A stretch of 64,000 bases of DNA from AEGEAN-183 sp045563675 (lineage in GTDB: Bacteria > Pseudomonadota > Gammaproteobacteria > Magnimaribacterales > Magnimaribacteraceae), in assembly GCA_045563675.1 (NCBI GenBank), contig JBJLIX010000001.1, forward strand, positions 496,001 through 560,000, read 5' to 3'. The notes beneath the pieces are model-generated. The model ran no database searches, was not told the DNA's origin, and was given only the letters and a program-made list of their open reading frames with translations. Positions 1 to 8,421 of the stretch are shown one piece after another. How positions within the stretch are numbered: the stretch's first letter is position 1; each line of letters starts with the position of its first letter. The position numbers and the translations under genes were made by a program.

Positions 1-489
1 GCCGGGGTTTCTTCTGAGGACAAATTAGAATTGTGCAAAAAAGAAGGCGCTGATGAAGGAATTCTCTATCCAAGAGAAATGGATAGAGATGCTCAAAAGA
101 AGTTTTCAAATGAGATCAAAGAAATGTCTGATGGTGGAGTGGATGTAATTTATGACATAGTTGGAGGCGATTATGCCGAACCCTCTTTAAGGGCTATAAA
201 AAGACATGGCAGATACTTGGTTATAGGCTTTACTGCTGGCATCCCAAAAATGCCATTGAACCTTACTCTTTTAAAAGAATGTCAAATTGTTGGTGTTTTT
301 TGGGGTCAGTTTGCCGGACTAGACAGAGACATGAATATGCAAAATTTTGAAGAGCTATTTCAAATGCACAAAGACGGAAAAATAAAACCTTTCGTTAGCA
401 AAACCTATCCCTTAGAAAAAGCTGGCGAAGCAATCAAAACACTAGAGGACAGAAAGGTTTTAGGAAAAGTTGTAGTAAGCATGTCTTAA
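1..489 (+). CDS. NADPH:quinone oxidoreductase, MDR superfamily (3' part)
   Basis: The reading frame is open from the first base, so this is the C-terminal part of a gene that begins outside the window. It encodes the end of a Rossmann domain (AGVSSEDKLELCKKEGADEG is the usual stretch after the NADPH-binding loop), then a YDIVGGDYAEPSLRAI block and VIGFTAGIPKMPLNL, typical of zinc-free quinone oxidoreductases of the medium-chain dehydrogenase superfamily. These enzymes reduce quinones or enones with NADPH in the cytosol. The C-terminus (LGKVVVSMS) is intact. The substrate cannot be told. Confidence 0.85.
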   Translation, partial: AGVSSEDKLELCKKEGADEGILYPREMDRDAQKKFSNEIKEMSDGGVDVIYDIVGGDYAEPSLRAIKRHGRYLVIGFTAGIPKMPLNLTLLKECQIVGVFWGQFAGLDRDMNMQNFEELFQMHKDGKIKPFVSKTYPLEKAGEAIKTLEDRKVLGKVVVSMS

Positions 490-507
490 ATTTAAATCAT
501 TAATATT

Positions 508-969
508 TTGAAAAATTCTAAGTTTTTTTTGTGTTTACTCATTTTTAGTTCGCTGGAGTTATTCTCAGACCAAGAAAAAGCAAAAGAAGAATTCGTCTAT
601 GATTTATCACTTGCAACTCAAGGCGTCATGGTCAGTCAATACAATACAGGCGTGAACTATTCCTTAGGCCTGGGTATTCATGTAGATATGGAAAAAAGTA
701 TTTACTGGTTTCAGGAAGCCACTAAACAGGGACACTCAAAAGCACCATTCAATTTAGCAATTATTTACGCCAGAGGTGGAAAAGTCTCTAAGGATTTAAC
801 TTTGTCTGAAACTTACTTTTTGTTAGCTGCAGAAAGGGGAAATAAGGAAGCCAAAGATTTTATTCAAAAAGTTTTTGCCTCGCAAACAAAAAAAACCCAC
901 AAAGCTATTGAGATACTTTGTTGTCCAGAGCTTTTAGTTCATGCCACCGCAATACCTTTTAAGGATTGA
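508..969 (+). CDS. Secreted Sel1-repeat protein
   Basis: A 153-residue protein with an N-terminal hydrophobic signal sequence (MKNSKFFLCLLIFSSLELFS). Two Sel1-like (TPR-type) repeats follow at about residues 42-112, with the pattern YNTGVNYSLGLGIHVDMEKSI / FNLAIIYARGGKVSKDLTLS and a conserved WFQEATKQGHSKA helix. Sel1 repeats mediate protein-protein contacts, so a periplasmic scaffold role is inferred. The start is a TTG, 19 bases after the preceding stop. The next gene begins 3 bases after its stop, so the two may be co-transcribed. No enzyme domain is visible. Confidence 0.7.
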   Translation: MKNSKFFLCLLIFSSLELFSDQEKAKEEFVYDLSLATQGVMVSQYNTGVNYSLGLGIHVDMEKSIYWFQEATKQGHSKAPFNLAIIYARGGKVSKDLTLSETYFLLAAERGNKEAKDFIQKVFASQTKKTHKAIEILCCPELLVHATAIPFKD

Positions 970-972
970 TTA

Positions 973-1401
973 GTGGAAAAAGGGTTTTGTCCTCAATTAA
1001 CCCCAAAAGAGATGCTTGAATTGGGTGTTTTTGGTGGATGGTATTTCAAAGGTGATATTAAAGAATATCCAGAATCTTGGTTTAAGAAAGCACAAATTAG
1101 TAAAGATGGGTTTGATATAAAATTAAATTACTTTCAAGTCATCTCAGGCCAACCCATGTCGGTTTGGAAAGAAAAAGGCTGGATAACTCCCGAAGACCCT
1201 TTGGGTTGGTTTCAGTGGTATTGCAGGTACTCTTTAGGAAGAAGATTGCACAAAGTAGATGTGTTCCAAATAAAACGATGGAGATCTTTTGGACCAAGGC
1301 ATATTGGAGGGATAAAGGCTAATTGCGAAAAAGGAGATATTTTTTGCAGACCTAGACAAAGACAAGCCCTGCTTCAGTGGGCATATGACCCATTTATTTA
1401 A
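973..1401 (+). CDS. Conserved hypothetical protein with C-terminal RPRQRQALLQWAYD motif
   Basis: A soluble 142-residue protein starting at GTG. It is rich in Trp and aromatic residues; the C-terminal half (WFQWYCRYSLGRR, then QIKRWRSFGPRHIGGIKANC and RPRQRQALLQWAYD) resembles a conserved hypothetical family found in bacteria and plants whose function I do not know. Two cysteines flank the GPRHIGGIKANCEKGDIFC segment. It follows the Sel1-repeat gene at once and converges with the hydrolase gene on the other strand. Confidence 0.65.
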   Translation: MEKGFCPQLTPKEMLELGVFGGWYFKGDIKEYPESWFKKAQISKDGFDIKLNYFQVISGQPMSVWKEKGWITPEDPLGWFQWYCRYSLGRRLHKVDVFQIKRWRSFGPRHIGGIKANCEKGDIFCRPRQRQALLQWAYDPFI

Positions 1402-1461
1402 AATACTTAAAAAGCCCTTAATATCCCAATGGGGTCAAGAATAATAAAATTAAACCGAGTC

Positions 1462-2478
1462 TCATTTATCAATATGGATCAAAATTTCACTGATAACTCT
1501 CTCGGGTTGATCAACGAATAGCCAGTGACCTGCATCTAACTCAATATTGGTGTAAGGACCTTTCATAAACTCAGTCATACCATCTATAGCTACCCTACCA
1601 ACGGAAGCATCTCTGTTCCCCCACATGAAAAGAGTGGGTGTATTAACTTCTAGAAAGTTAGCATCATCAGAATTAAACCCTAGATCATCTCCTAAAGCAC
1701 GATACCAATTTAAAGCTGAAGTCATTGCTCCTGGTTCACTGAATACACTAATGTACTCTTTCATCTTTTCGTCTGACATTCCTCCAAGTAGAGTCTTTAG
1801 CAAACTGAAATTATTAAAACTGAAGACAGTTTCAGGCAACCAGGGGGTTTGAAAGAAATCAACATAACTACTCCTGTCTTGTTGATCAGGGTCATCTGCT
1901 AAGGCTGCACCGAAAGCTGCAGGATGGGGAAGTGACAAAGCAGTCCAACTACTAATCCTCGAAGGATCAGACAATACAGCTGACCAGCCTACAATGGCAC
2001 CCCAATCATGACCAATTAGATGAAACTCTTCTGTACCTATAACATCCGCCACCGCAAAGATATCTTGGGTGATTTCAGAAATCTGGTAGGAATCTAAGGT
2101 TTCAGGCCTGGCAAGTGGGCTATATCCGCGCTGATCAAATGCGACCACTTTATATCCTGCTTCTTTAAGAGGTCCAATTAAATCTAGCCACATAGCAGAA
2201 GTTACCGGGAATCCATGTAAAAGAATCACCACTTCCTTAGAGTTGTTCGTATCAAATCCAGCAATTCGTGCTCGAAAAGTCATTTCTCCCGCACTAATAT
2301 TGACTATGCCATCACCTACAGAAGAACTGAATTTCTGCAGATCTTTAGATTCATTGGTATGAGAAAAATTTGAATCCATTGACATCTTTGAACTTGTTAC
2401 AAAAACTAGTAACAACAAAATTAAGATCGCAAAGACTCCCAGAAAAACGTATCTAAAAATTTTTAAGACCATAGTCAT
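1462..2478 (-). CDS. Membrane-anchored alpha/beta hydrolase (epoxide hydrolase/haloalkane dehalogenase-like)
   Basis: A 338-residue protein with one N-terminal membrane segment (about residues 7-28) and then an alpha/beta-hydrolase fold. The HGFP oxyanion motif is near residue 88, DQRGYS near 115, and the nucleophile elbow GHDWGA near 156, giving Asp158 as nucleophile. That Asp is typical of epoxide hydrolases and haloalkane dehalogenases rather than Ser esterases. The catalytic His is in DAGHWLFVDQPE near the C-terminus. The anchor suggests action at the periplasmic face of the inner membrane. The substrate is unknown. Confidence 0.8.
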   Translation of the reverse strand: MTMVLKIFRYVFLGVFAILILLLLVFVTSSKMSMDSNFSHTNESKDLQKFSSSVGDGIVNISAGEMTFRARIAGFDTNNSKEVVILLHGFPVTSAMWLDLIGPLKEAGYKVVAFDQRGYSPLARPETLDSYQISEITQDIFAVADVIGTEEFHLIGHDWGAIVGWSAVLSDPSRISSWTALSLPHPAAFGAALADDPDQQDRSSYVDFFQTPWLPETVFSFNNFSLLKTLLGGMSDEKMKEYISVFSEPGAMTSALNWYRALGDDLGFNSDDANFLEVNTPTLFMWGNRDASVGRVAIDGMTEFMKGPYTNIELDAGHWLFVDQPERVISEILIHIDK

Positions 2479-2552
2479 AACTTCCCCCAGTCAAAGCTCT
2501 CCTCGTGGACTTTAGAGTATAACTCTTACTTGCGTCTAATAAGGTAAAGACT

Positions 2553-2933
2553 TTAATTCAGGTCAATCGCAAAATCTTTTAGAAGCTCCATAGGAACAAT
2601 GTCGAGTGTTCTATGGTTTGTTTTTTTTAAAAATAACTTAGGCGCTTTATCGGCTTCATAAGCTTCAACCCATCTTTCTGCACATAAACACCAACTATCA
2701 CCTTCTTTTAATCCTGGAAATCCAAACTCTGGTCTAGGAGTGCTAAGGTCGTTTCCTCTTGACAAAGAAAATTCTAAAAAGTCTTTTGTCACACTTACAC
2801 AAACAGTATGAATGCCCTCATCCCTTTCATCTGTGTGACAGAACCCATCTCTAAAAAAACCGGTAATTGGGTTTTCACAACAGATCCTTATTGTCTCTCC
2901 AAATACATTTTTTTGCTTTCCTTCAGAGGTCAT
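2553..2933 (-). CDS. DUF2237 family protein
   Basis: A 126-residue protein matching the DUF2237 pattern throughout: NVFGETIRICCENPITGFFRDGFC, VCVSVTKDFLEFSLSRGNDLSTPRPEFGFPGL, and GDSWCLCAERWVEA, with conserved Cys residues at several points. The biochemical function of the family is not known to me. The start codon overlaps the sco stop by 4 bases, so it appears to be the last gene of the cytochrome oxidase operon. A link to oxidase biogenesis is suggested only by this position. Confidence 0.8.
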   Translation of the reverse strand: MTSEGKQKNVFGETIRICCENPITGFFRDGFCHTDERDEGIHTVCVSVTKDFLEFSLSRGNDLSTPRPEFGFPGLKEGDSWCLCAERWVEAYEADKAPKLFLKKTNHRTLDIVPMELLKDFAIDLN

Positions 2934-3568
2934 AATTGCTTATTAATTAATTCTAGAAGGCCTAGCTTAACTTTTTCTTGTTCATGAGGAGTTCTAAAAA
3001 AACCAGCGTATTTTCCTTCTGGATTAATCACAACAATGCTTCCATAGTGATCAACTGTGTAGTTAGGGTCTTCACTATTTATAACAGGAGAGAAAGGAGC
3101 GTTCACTCTAGTTGCAAAATTATATATTTGATCAATGCCGCCTGTTAAGCCTACAAACTTGTCATTAAAGTTTTCAAGGTAAATTTTAAGTTGCTCAGGA
3201 GTGTCTCTGTCTGGATCGACAGAAACTAAAAAAACTTTAATTTTTTCTTCTGCTACTAAGCCCAACTCTTTTTCTATTCTTGACAACATTCCCATTGTTA
3301 TAGGGCAAATATCAGGACAAAAAGTGAACCCAAAAAAAAGTGCATTCCATCTTCCCTTGAAGTCATCTGGAACAAATTCGTTGTTAAAAGAGTCTATAAG
3401 TTTGAATTCACCTAATTCTCTTGCCGGTTCAATTAAGTAAAGACCTAGATCCTTTAATTGGTCATTGGTTAAAGAGACCTTTGAGGTCATCTTATTGACA
3501 TATAAAGACACAGCTAACACCATAACCGTTATGCAGCTTAGAATAGTCCAGATGAAATTCCTGTTCAT
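2930..3568 (-). CDS. SCO1/SenC/PrrC family copper chaperone
   Basis: A 212-residue protein with an N-terminal membrane anchor (about residues 7-25) and a thioredoxin-like domain. The copper-binding CPDIC motif (Cys84 and Cys88) follows GFTF, and the third ligand is the His of VDHYGS near residue 172. SCO proteins deliver copper to the CuA site of oxidase subunit II or reduce its cysteines. The gene overlaps ctaB upstream and the DUF2237 gene downstream by 4 bases each, which implies translational coupling in the cox operon. Confidence 0.92.
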   Translation of the reverse strand: MNRNFIWTILSCITVMVLAVSLYVNKMTSKVSLTNDQLKDLGLYLIEPARELGEFKLIDSFNNEFVPDDFKGRWNALFFGFTFCPDICPITMGMLSRIEKELGLVAEEKIKVFLVSVDPDRDTPEQLKIYLENFNDKFVGLTGGIDQIYNFATRVNAPFSPVINSEDPNYTVDHYGSIVVINPEGKYAGFFRTPHEQEKVKLGLLELINKQL

Positions 3569-4449
3569 AGACTTAAAAAGCTATCGATTAACATGGCACT
3601 AAAAAGAAGTGCTAAATACCAAATTGAATAAAGAAAAACAGGCATAGCTTTCTTGTTTTCTTTATCTCGATAGAGCGCCATAGAATAGTATAAAAATATC
3701 AAACCAGATAATGTAGCAACACTTAAATAAAAATATCCAAACATTCCTACTGAAAAGGGTAATACGGTTGCAACAATCAGCAATATTGTATAAAGAAGGA
3801 TGTGTTGTTTAGTGAAAGCAATACCCTTTTGAACTGGCAACATAGGAACTTTTGCTTCTTTGTAGTCCTCAACTTTGTGAACTGCCAAAGCCCAGAAATG
3901 AGGGGGAGTCCAAACAAGAATAATTAGAACAAGAAGAAGCGCATTGGGTTCGATTGTGTTTGTAATAGCCGTCCAGCCTAAAAGTGGCGGCATGGCGCCT
4001 GCCAAGCCTCCTATTACTATATTCTGACTGGTCATAAACTTTAAATACTTAGTATATATAAAACCATAGAAAACAAAGGTAAGAGCCGTAAGCACCCAGG
4101 TCAAAAGATTAGTAAAATACAGCAAAAAAGAAGACCCCAAAACAAACAGTCCGATGGAAAAATTAATGGCTTTTGTTTTTGTTATATACCCTTTAACTAT
4201 AGGCCTTGAAGAGGTCCTTTTCATTAAAGCATCTAACTCAACATCGAAGATATGATTAATTACAGCAGAAGATGCAGCCAATAAACTTATACCCAATAGA
4301 CCAAAAATTAATACTTCCAAAGGCGGGTAGAAATCTGCAGCTAGTAGCATTCCTGTCATGCAAGAAACAAATAACAAAGCCTGGACACCTGGTTTAGTCA
4401 ATTCCAAATAATGCTTCCAGCTGGTTGTTTTGGACGCTTCAACTGTCAT
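3565..4449 (-). CDS. ctaB: Protoheme IX farnesyltransferase (heme O synthase)
   Basis: A 294-residue UbiA-family membrane prenyltransferase with about nine hydrophobic segments. The NHIFDVELD motif (N65, D69, D73; NxxxDxxxD) followed by MKRTSSRPI is the metal-diphosphate-binding site, and the second site is in WTPPHFWALA ... DYKEAKVPMLPV. It transfers a farnesyl group to heme B, giving heme O for the aa3 oxidase. It overlaps ctaA by 11 bases and sco by 4 bases. The cyoE name is used for the same enzyme in the bo3 oxidase context; here the neighbours are aa3 genes. Confidence 0.95.
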   Translation of the reverse strand: MTVEASKTTSWKHYLELTKPGVQALLFVSCMTGMLLAADFYPPLEVLIFGLLGISLLAASSAVINHIFDVELDALMKRTSSRPIVKGYITKTKAINFSIGLFVLGSSFLLYFTNLLTWVLTALTFVFYGFIYTKYLKFMTSQNIVIGGLAGAMPPLLGWTAITNTIEPNALLLVLIILVWTPPHFWALAVHKVEDYKEAKVPMLPVQKGIAFTKQHILLYTILLIVATVLPFSVGMFGYFYLSVATLSGLIFLYYSMALYRDKENKKAMPVFLYSIWYLALLFSAMLIDSFLSL

Positions 4450-5425
4450 CTTTATATCTATACCTCAAAATCATTAGGTAGGTTATCAAAGAGAGCCCTC
4501 CTAAATTGTGGGCTACCGCAATTAATAGAGGTAGCTGAAAGATTATATTAGATACTCCTAAAAGTATCTGTAATAAAAGTATGCCCAAAAGAATCAAGGC
4601 AGTTTTCTTAAAGTTTTCCTTATAAATTTTCCAAGCTAAGAAAGACAAAATAAGAGTTACTAAAACTGCACCAATACGGTGAGACAAATGTATCGCCGTT
4701 CTAGACTCTAGATCCATTTGACCCCCCAAGTAATTTGGGCCTATGCCTTGAAAAATATTAAATCCCCCAGAAAAATTGGTTTGAGGAAAAAACTGTCCTT
4801 GGCAGAGAGGAAAATCAGGACACGAAAAGGCAGCGTAATTAGTACTAGTCCACGCACCCAAAAGTATTTGCAAGAAGACAAAAATAGATGCGAGGGTGAT
4901 AAATGAATTTAAGCGCTTAGAAAAATTCCATTTTTTCTTTTCCCCTCCACTCTCATCTTTTAGTCTAAAGTAAAGCAACCAGAGCATTATCGTTGTTATG
5001 AATCCAAACAGTAAATGTAATGTCACTATTTGTGGCCACAATTTGAGGCTAACCGTTAGATAACCAAAGGCACCCTGAATTAAAACCCAAAAGAGCAAAA
5101 GAGCTGAAAGTTTTTTTTCTTTTGTTTTAAAGTCATCACTAAAATTTATATAAACAGCCAAGGTTAAAATAAAAAATCCCAAAGTTGCAGCAAAGTATCT
5201 ATGAACTACTTCAGGTATGGCCTTAGCAAGTTCATATGGGCTGTCAGGAAATCTTGAATTTGCTATATCAATTTCCTCAAGACTAAGGGGTAGGGTAGCG
5301 AATCCATAGCAACCCGGCCAATCGGGGCATCCCAGGCCTGCATCTGCAAGCCTGGTCCACGCTCCTAGAGCCACCACAAGAAATGCAAAATATCCTGAAA
5401 AGAGCGCCAATCTTCTTACTAACAT
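4439..5425 (-). CDS. ctaA: Heme A synthase (COX15/CtaA family)
   Basis: A 328-residue protein with about eight membrane helices. It has the family's N-terminal signature GAWTRLADAGLGCPDWPGCYG and the repeated half-site GAWTSTNYAAFSCPDFPLCQG, each with a Cys pair, plus heme-ligand histidines in EVVHRYFA, LHLLFG, HLSHRIGA and AHNLGG. It oxidises heme O to heme A. It lies directly upstream of ctaB in the cox operon, so the two steps of heme A synthesis are made together. Confidence 0.94.
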   Translation of the reverse strand: MLVRRLALFSGYFAFLVVALGAWTRLADAGLGCPDWPGCYGFATLPLSLEEIDIANSRFPDSPYELAKAIPEVVHRYFAATLGFFILTLAVYINFSDDFKTKEKKLSALLLFWVLIQGAFGYLTVSLKLWPQIVTLHLLFGFITTIMLWLLYFRLKDESGGEKKKWNFSKRLNSFITLASIFVFLQILLGAWTSTNYAAFSCPDFPLCQGQFFPQTNFSGGFNIFQGIGPNYLGGQMDLESRTAIHLSHRIGAVLVTLILSFLAWKIYKENFKKTALILLGILLLQILLGVSNIIFQLPLLIAVAHNLGGLSLITYLMILRYRYKDDS

Positions 5426-5432
5426 TTTTTCA

Positions 5433-5987
5433 CTATCCTATCTTTGAATTTTGTAAGACCTTCTTTAAGTCTTCTAACAACTCTCCACCTGGAAGTTCTG
5501 GTGAATACAACAATATTCCATTGCCTAATGGGTCAAACAACATATATGAATCCCTCGTAACCTCACTTGGTATATCCTTCTCCTTAATTCTAAATACCTT
5601 CAACCGAGGATATTCCTTAATTAACTTCAGGTTTTCCTCTTTGCTGAGTTGGTAATCATCCGAAACTAAAAGGTAACGGACCATTCTTTGGGCATCTCTA
5701 CTCAGCCTTATATTTACCTGTCGGGTCTTGTATAAAGAGTCCCAACAACTTTTTTCACAGGAATTATTTAAGAAATGGATGACAACCCATTTACCAGGAA
5801 ACCCTTCTTCTCTTCCTTCTATTTCTAAAGAAGAAAGCTCTATTGGCGGTTCTACTAATTGGCCATTATTTGTTCTTCCGTCTGGAGAATATCCACTGTA
5901 GAAGAACAATGTACTAGCAATAACCACAACAATGGGTGTTAAAAAAATAATAAAAGCTTTATATCTTTGGTTCTTCTCTTTTTTCAT
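5433..5987 (-). CDS. Membrane-anchored thioredoxin-fold-like protein of the cox operon
   Basis: About 184 residues from the ATG at 5987; a TTG at 6011 would add 8 residues and lengthen the overlap with SURF1. An N-terminal membrane helix is followed by a domain with WVVIHFLNNSCEKSCWDSLYKTRQV, in which the CEKSC pair recalls the CxxxC of SCO proteins. A His ligand like that of SCO is not obvious. A gene of this sort stands between SURF1 and ctaA in Pseudomonas-type cox operons. A role in oxidase assembly or copper/thiol handling is inferred from position. Confidence 0.7.
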   Translation of the reverse strand: MKKEKNQRYKAFIIFLTPIVVVIASTLFFYSGYSPDGRTNNGQLVEPPIELSSLEIEGREEGFPGKWVVIHFLNNSCEKSCWDSLYKTRQVNIRLSRDAQRMVRYLLVSDDYQLSKEENLKLIKEYPRLKVFRIKEKDIPSEVTRDSYMLFDPLGNGILLYSPELPGGELLEDLKKVLQNSKIG

Positions 5988-6702
5988 TTGCGTTAGTTTG
6001 TTTGTAGCCAAAATAAATGTAAAGAAGGACTAATGCCATTGCTAATCCAAACCACTGAGAAGCATAACCCCAGTGTCTAGGGGCCTTTAGTTCTGTAGGG
6101 CCCCAGATTGGCTCATAAGAGCCTTTAGAACCAGGAGAGAGCTGGATGACGACATCTTCAATCTTAGTTCCTTCTCCCAAGAGATCAGAGGCCAAGTCAT
6201 AAGTTAGCTCCTGGACGGTAATTGGGAAAGGTCCTTTAGGGTCTGTGTCCTTTAATGAGAGACCATATTTGCTAAAGGGCGAGATAACCCCCTCGATCTG
6301 CTGAGTTCCAGAGGGTGTAGAAAAAAAATCTTGCTCTATATTGTTAGTCCAACCCCTATTTATTAAATAAACCTTTTCGGTTTCACTCTTGAAGGGTGTA
6401 AAAACTTCATAGCCTTTTTCACTTCGATAAATTCTATTATCAAGAAAAAAAGATTGATCGATAAAAAAACCTCTAATCATTAAACTTCTATAGTTTTTGC
6501 TTTCTATATCAGTTACCAAGTAGTCTTGTTCGGATAAAGGTGGCAGGGTTTTGTTAGCTGAATAAGTTTCCCATATTTCTTTTTTTTCTATAGCCCTATT
6601 AACTTGCCAACAAGACAAATATAAAAGAATCGGTAGAAAGAAAATTACAAAACAGGTCATAGGTATGCCTGGTTCAAATTTTTTGCTGATAGATTTTTTC
6701 AT
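5959..6702 (-). CDS. SURF1 family cytochrome oxidase assembly protein
   Basis: A 247-residue protein with one membrane helix at each end (about residues 13-31 and 215-235) and a periplasmic domain between. Family landmarks are LSCWQVNRAIEKKEIW, YRSLMIRGFFIDQSFFLDNR, VYLINRGW and the C-terminal PRHWGYASQWFGLAMALVLLYIYFGY. SURF1 helps insert heme A into subunit I. Its 3' end overlaps the next gene by 29 bases. Its start faces the oppositely oriented DUF2909 gene across only 37 bases. Confidence 0.9.
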   Translation of the reverse strand: MKKSISKKFEPGIPMTCFVIFFLPILLYLSCWQVNRAIEKKEIWETYSANKTLPPLSEQDYLVTDIESKNYRSLMIRGFFIDQSFFLDNRIYRSEKGYEVFTPFKSETEKVYLINRGWTNNIEQDFFSTPSGTQQIEGVISPFSKYGLSLKDTDPKGPFPITVQELTYDLASDLLGEGTKIEDVVIQLSPGSKGSYEPIWGPTELKAPRHWGYASQWFGLAMALVLLYIYFGYKQTNANEKREEPKI

Positions 6703-6739
6703 TTTTATTTATCAATACTTGTATACTTCGCTCTTAAAT

Positions 6740-6937
6740 ATGATCAAATATTTTATACTTTTCCTTATAGTAGCAATGCTAATAAGTCTTTTTACAGGCG
6801 GTTTCTTTTTAATCAAAGATAAGGGCAAAACAAAAAGAACCGCTTATAGTTTAGGCATTAGAGTTTCTATCGCCGTTATGTTGTTTGCAACTATATTTTA
6901 TGGATTAGCAACTGGTCAGATAGGCCCAGGAGCGTAA
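6740..6937 (+). CDS. DUF2909 twin-transmembrane protein
   Basis: A 65-residue protein from ATG 6740 with two membrane helices (about residues 3-24 and 40-60), a basic loop KDKGKTKRTAY between them and the C-terminal YGLATGQIGPGA. It matches the small DUF2909 family. It is the only plus-strand gene inside the minus-strand cox operon: it starts 37 bases from the SURF1 start and its stop codon abuts the ctaE stop. The same inverted placement is known from other gammaproteobacterial cox clusters. Its role is unknown. Confidence 0.78.
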   Translation: MIKYFILFLIVAMLISLFTGGFFLIKDKGKTKRTAYSLGIRVSIAVMLFATIFYGLATGQIGPGA

Positions 6938-7861
6938 TTACATAACGTATACAAACGCCACTAAACAAATCCAAACCACATCCACGAAATGCCAATACCA
7001 AGATCCTGCTTCAAATCCAAATTGGTCATCATGACTGAAGTGGCCTTTAAGGCCTCTTATGAACATAATCGTTAAAATTATCGCTCCTAAACAAACATGG
7101 AATCCATGAAAGCCAGTCAGCATAAAGAAAGTAGTCCCATAAACTCCGGAATTAAGGGTCAAGCCCATATGAGCATAAGCTTCATAGTACTCAAAGGCCT
7201 GCAAAGCAACGAAGGCATAACCTAGAACCAAAGTAATTCCCAACCAAAGATTAAACTGTTTGCGATTTCCATTCTTTAACCCAATATGAGCTATGTGCAC
7301 AGTAACGCTGGAGGTAAGAAGCAGTATCGTATTATAGAGCGGAATCCACCCTAGAACCCCAGCAAGACCTCCATTACCCCAGGCTGTTGCTAAAGACATC
7401 TCTGCTTCTGGTCCAGGGAATGCAGCTTGATCAGGAGTTATCATTAAAGGCCAATGTGCCTCGAACCCCGGCCAAAGCATATTTGATATTCCTTTCTCTC
7501 CTTCGCCTCCTAGCCAAGGGACAGCAAAAACCCTTATGTATCCTAGCGCCAAAAAGAAGGCAACGAAAAACATCACCTCTGAGAATATAAACCATGCCAT
7601 TCCATAGTAATAAGAGTTGTTGAGCATGTTGTTATTAAGCCCGTCATTGTTCTCTTTTATGACCTGAGAAAACCAGAAAAACATGGTGGTCCACATCATT
7701 AAAAATCCTGCCATTAAAACCAAGTAAGAATTCTCTCCAAAAGGCCCAAGCTCTGGTTTTACTGTTGTAGAGGCCCCTACAATTAGAACCAACATTGTAA
7801 CTGCCATGGCAAAAGGAAGTTTGCTTGATTCTGGTACGTAGTATGGTTGTGGGCTAGACAT
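6938..7861 (-). CDS. ctaE: Cytochrome c oxidase subunit III
   Basis: A 307-residue membrane protein with seven predicted helices. Subunit III landmarks include MAWFIFSEVMFFVAFFLAL, where the Glu lines the proton/oxygen path, LLTSSVTVHIAH, TTFFMLTGFHGFHVCLGA and the C-terminal FEAGSWYWHFVDVVWICLVAFVYVM. It belongs to the heme-copper oxidase complex of the inner membrane. It follows ctaG by 11 bases and ends flush against the DUF2909 gene on the other strand. Confidence 0.96.
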   Translation of the reverse strand: MSSPQPYYVPESSKLPFAMAVTMLVLIVGASTTVKPELGPFGENSYLVLMAGFLMMWTTMFFWFSQVIKENNDGLNNNMLNNSYYYGMAWFIFSEVMFFVAFFLALGYIRVFAVPWLGGEGEKGISNMLWPGFEAHWPLMITPDQAAFPGPEAEMSLATAWGNGGLAGVLGWIPLYNTILLLTSSVTVHIAHIGLKNGNRKQFNLWLGITLVLGYAFVALQAFEYYEAYAHMGLTLNSGVYGTTFFMLTGFHGFHVCLGAIILTIMFIRGLKGHFSHDDQFGFEAGSWYWHFVDVVWICLVAFVYVM

Positions 7862-7872
7862 TTTTCTTTCTC

Positions 7873-8421
7873 CTAAAGAGCTGCTATTTGATTCTCAGAG
7901 AATTGGTCAGTTATATCAAATAAGGTATACCCTAAACTCAAGGAGCCTATGTCTAGAGGGATATTTGGATCAATTATAAATATAACTGGCAATTCAACTC
8001 TCTCACCAGCTAAAAGCTTTTGTTGCTCAAAACAAAAACATTCTGTTTTATGGAAGTATTCTGCTCCCCTTCCAGGGCTAACGCTTGGAATTACTTGGCC
8101 AACCATATCTTTATCAGTAGTGTTTTCAAAAACGAACAAAACACTCTGTTGAACACCCGTTCTAATTTTTACTTGAGAGGCCTCGGATTTAAATATCCAA
8201 GGCATTGATTCATTATTGTGTGTTACAAACTGTATCAACATATCTCTTTTATTGGCTTCTTGAATTACTTCAGGAGACAGAGTAGACGGCCCTTCAATTT
8301 TTCCATTCAAGCCAGTAATTTCACAAAACACGTCATAGATGGGAACCAGTAAAAAACCAAATCCAAACATACCTATAACTGTTAGGCATAAATTTCTAAT
8401 GGTTTTTTTTGATTCGTTCAT
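7873..8421 (-). CDS. ctaG: Cytochrome c oxidase assembly factor CtaG/Cox11
   Basis: A 182-residue protein with one N-terminal membrane helix (about residues 10-28) and a periplasmic copper-binding domain. The signature CFCFEQQKLLAGERVELPVIFIIDP carries the Cu(I)-binding CxC pair. Cox11 proteins supply CuB to subunit I. The gene start overlaps the ctaD stop by one base (TAATG), so translation is probably coupled. Confidence 0.93.
   Translation of the reverse strand: MNESKKTIRNLCLTVIGMFGFGFLLVPIYDVFCEITGLNGKIEGPSTLSPEVIQEANKRDMLIQFVTHNNESMPWIFKSEASQVKIRTGVQQSVLFVFENTTDKDMVGQVIPSVSPGRGAEYFHKTECFCFEQQKLLAGERVELPVIFIIDPNIPLDIGSLSLGYTLFDITDQFSENQIAAL

Noticed and set aside
1402..1461. Possible terminator between the convergent genes
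   Set aside because: CCCTTAATATCCCAATGGGG can pair only poorly and lacks a T run.
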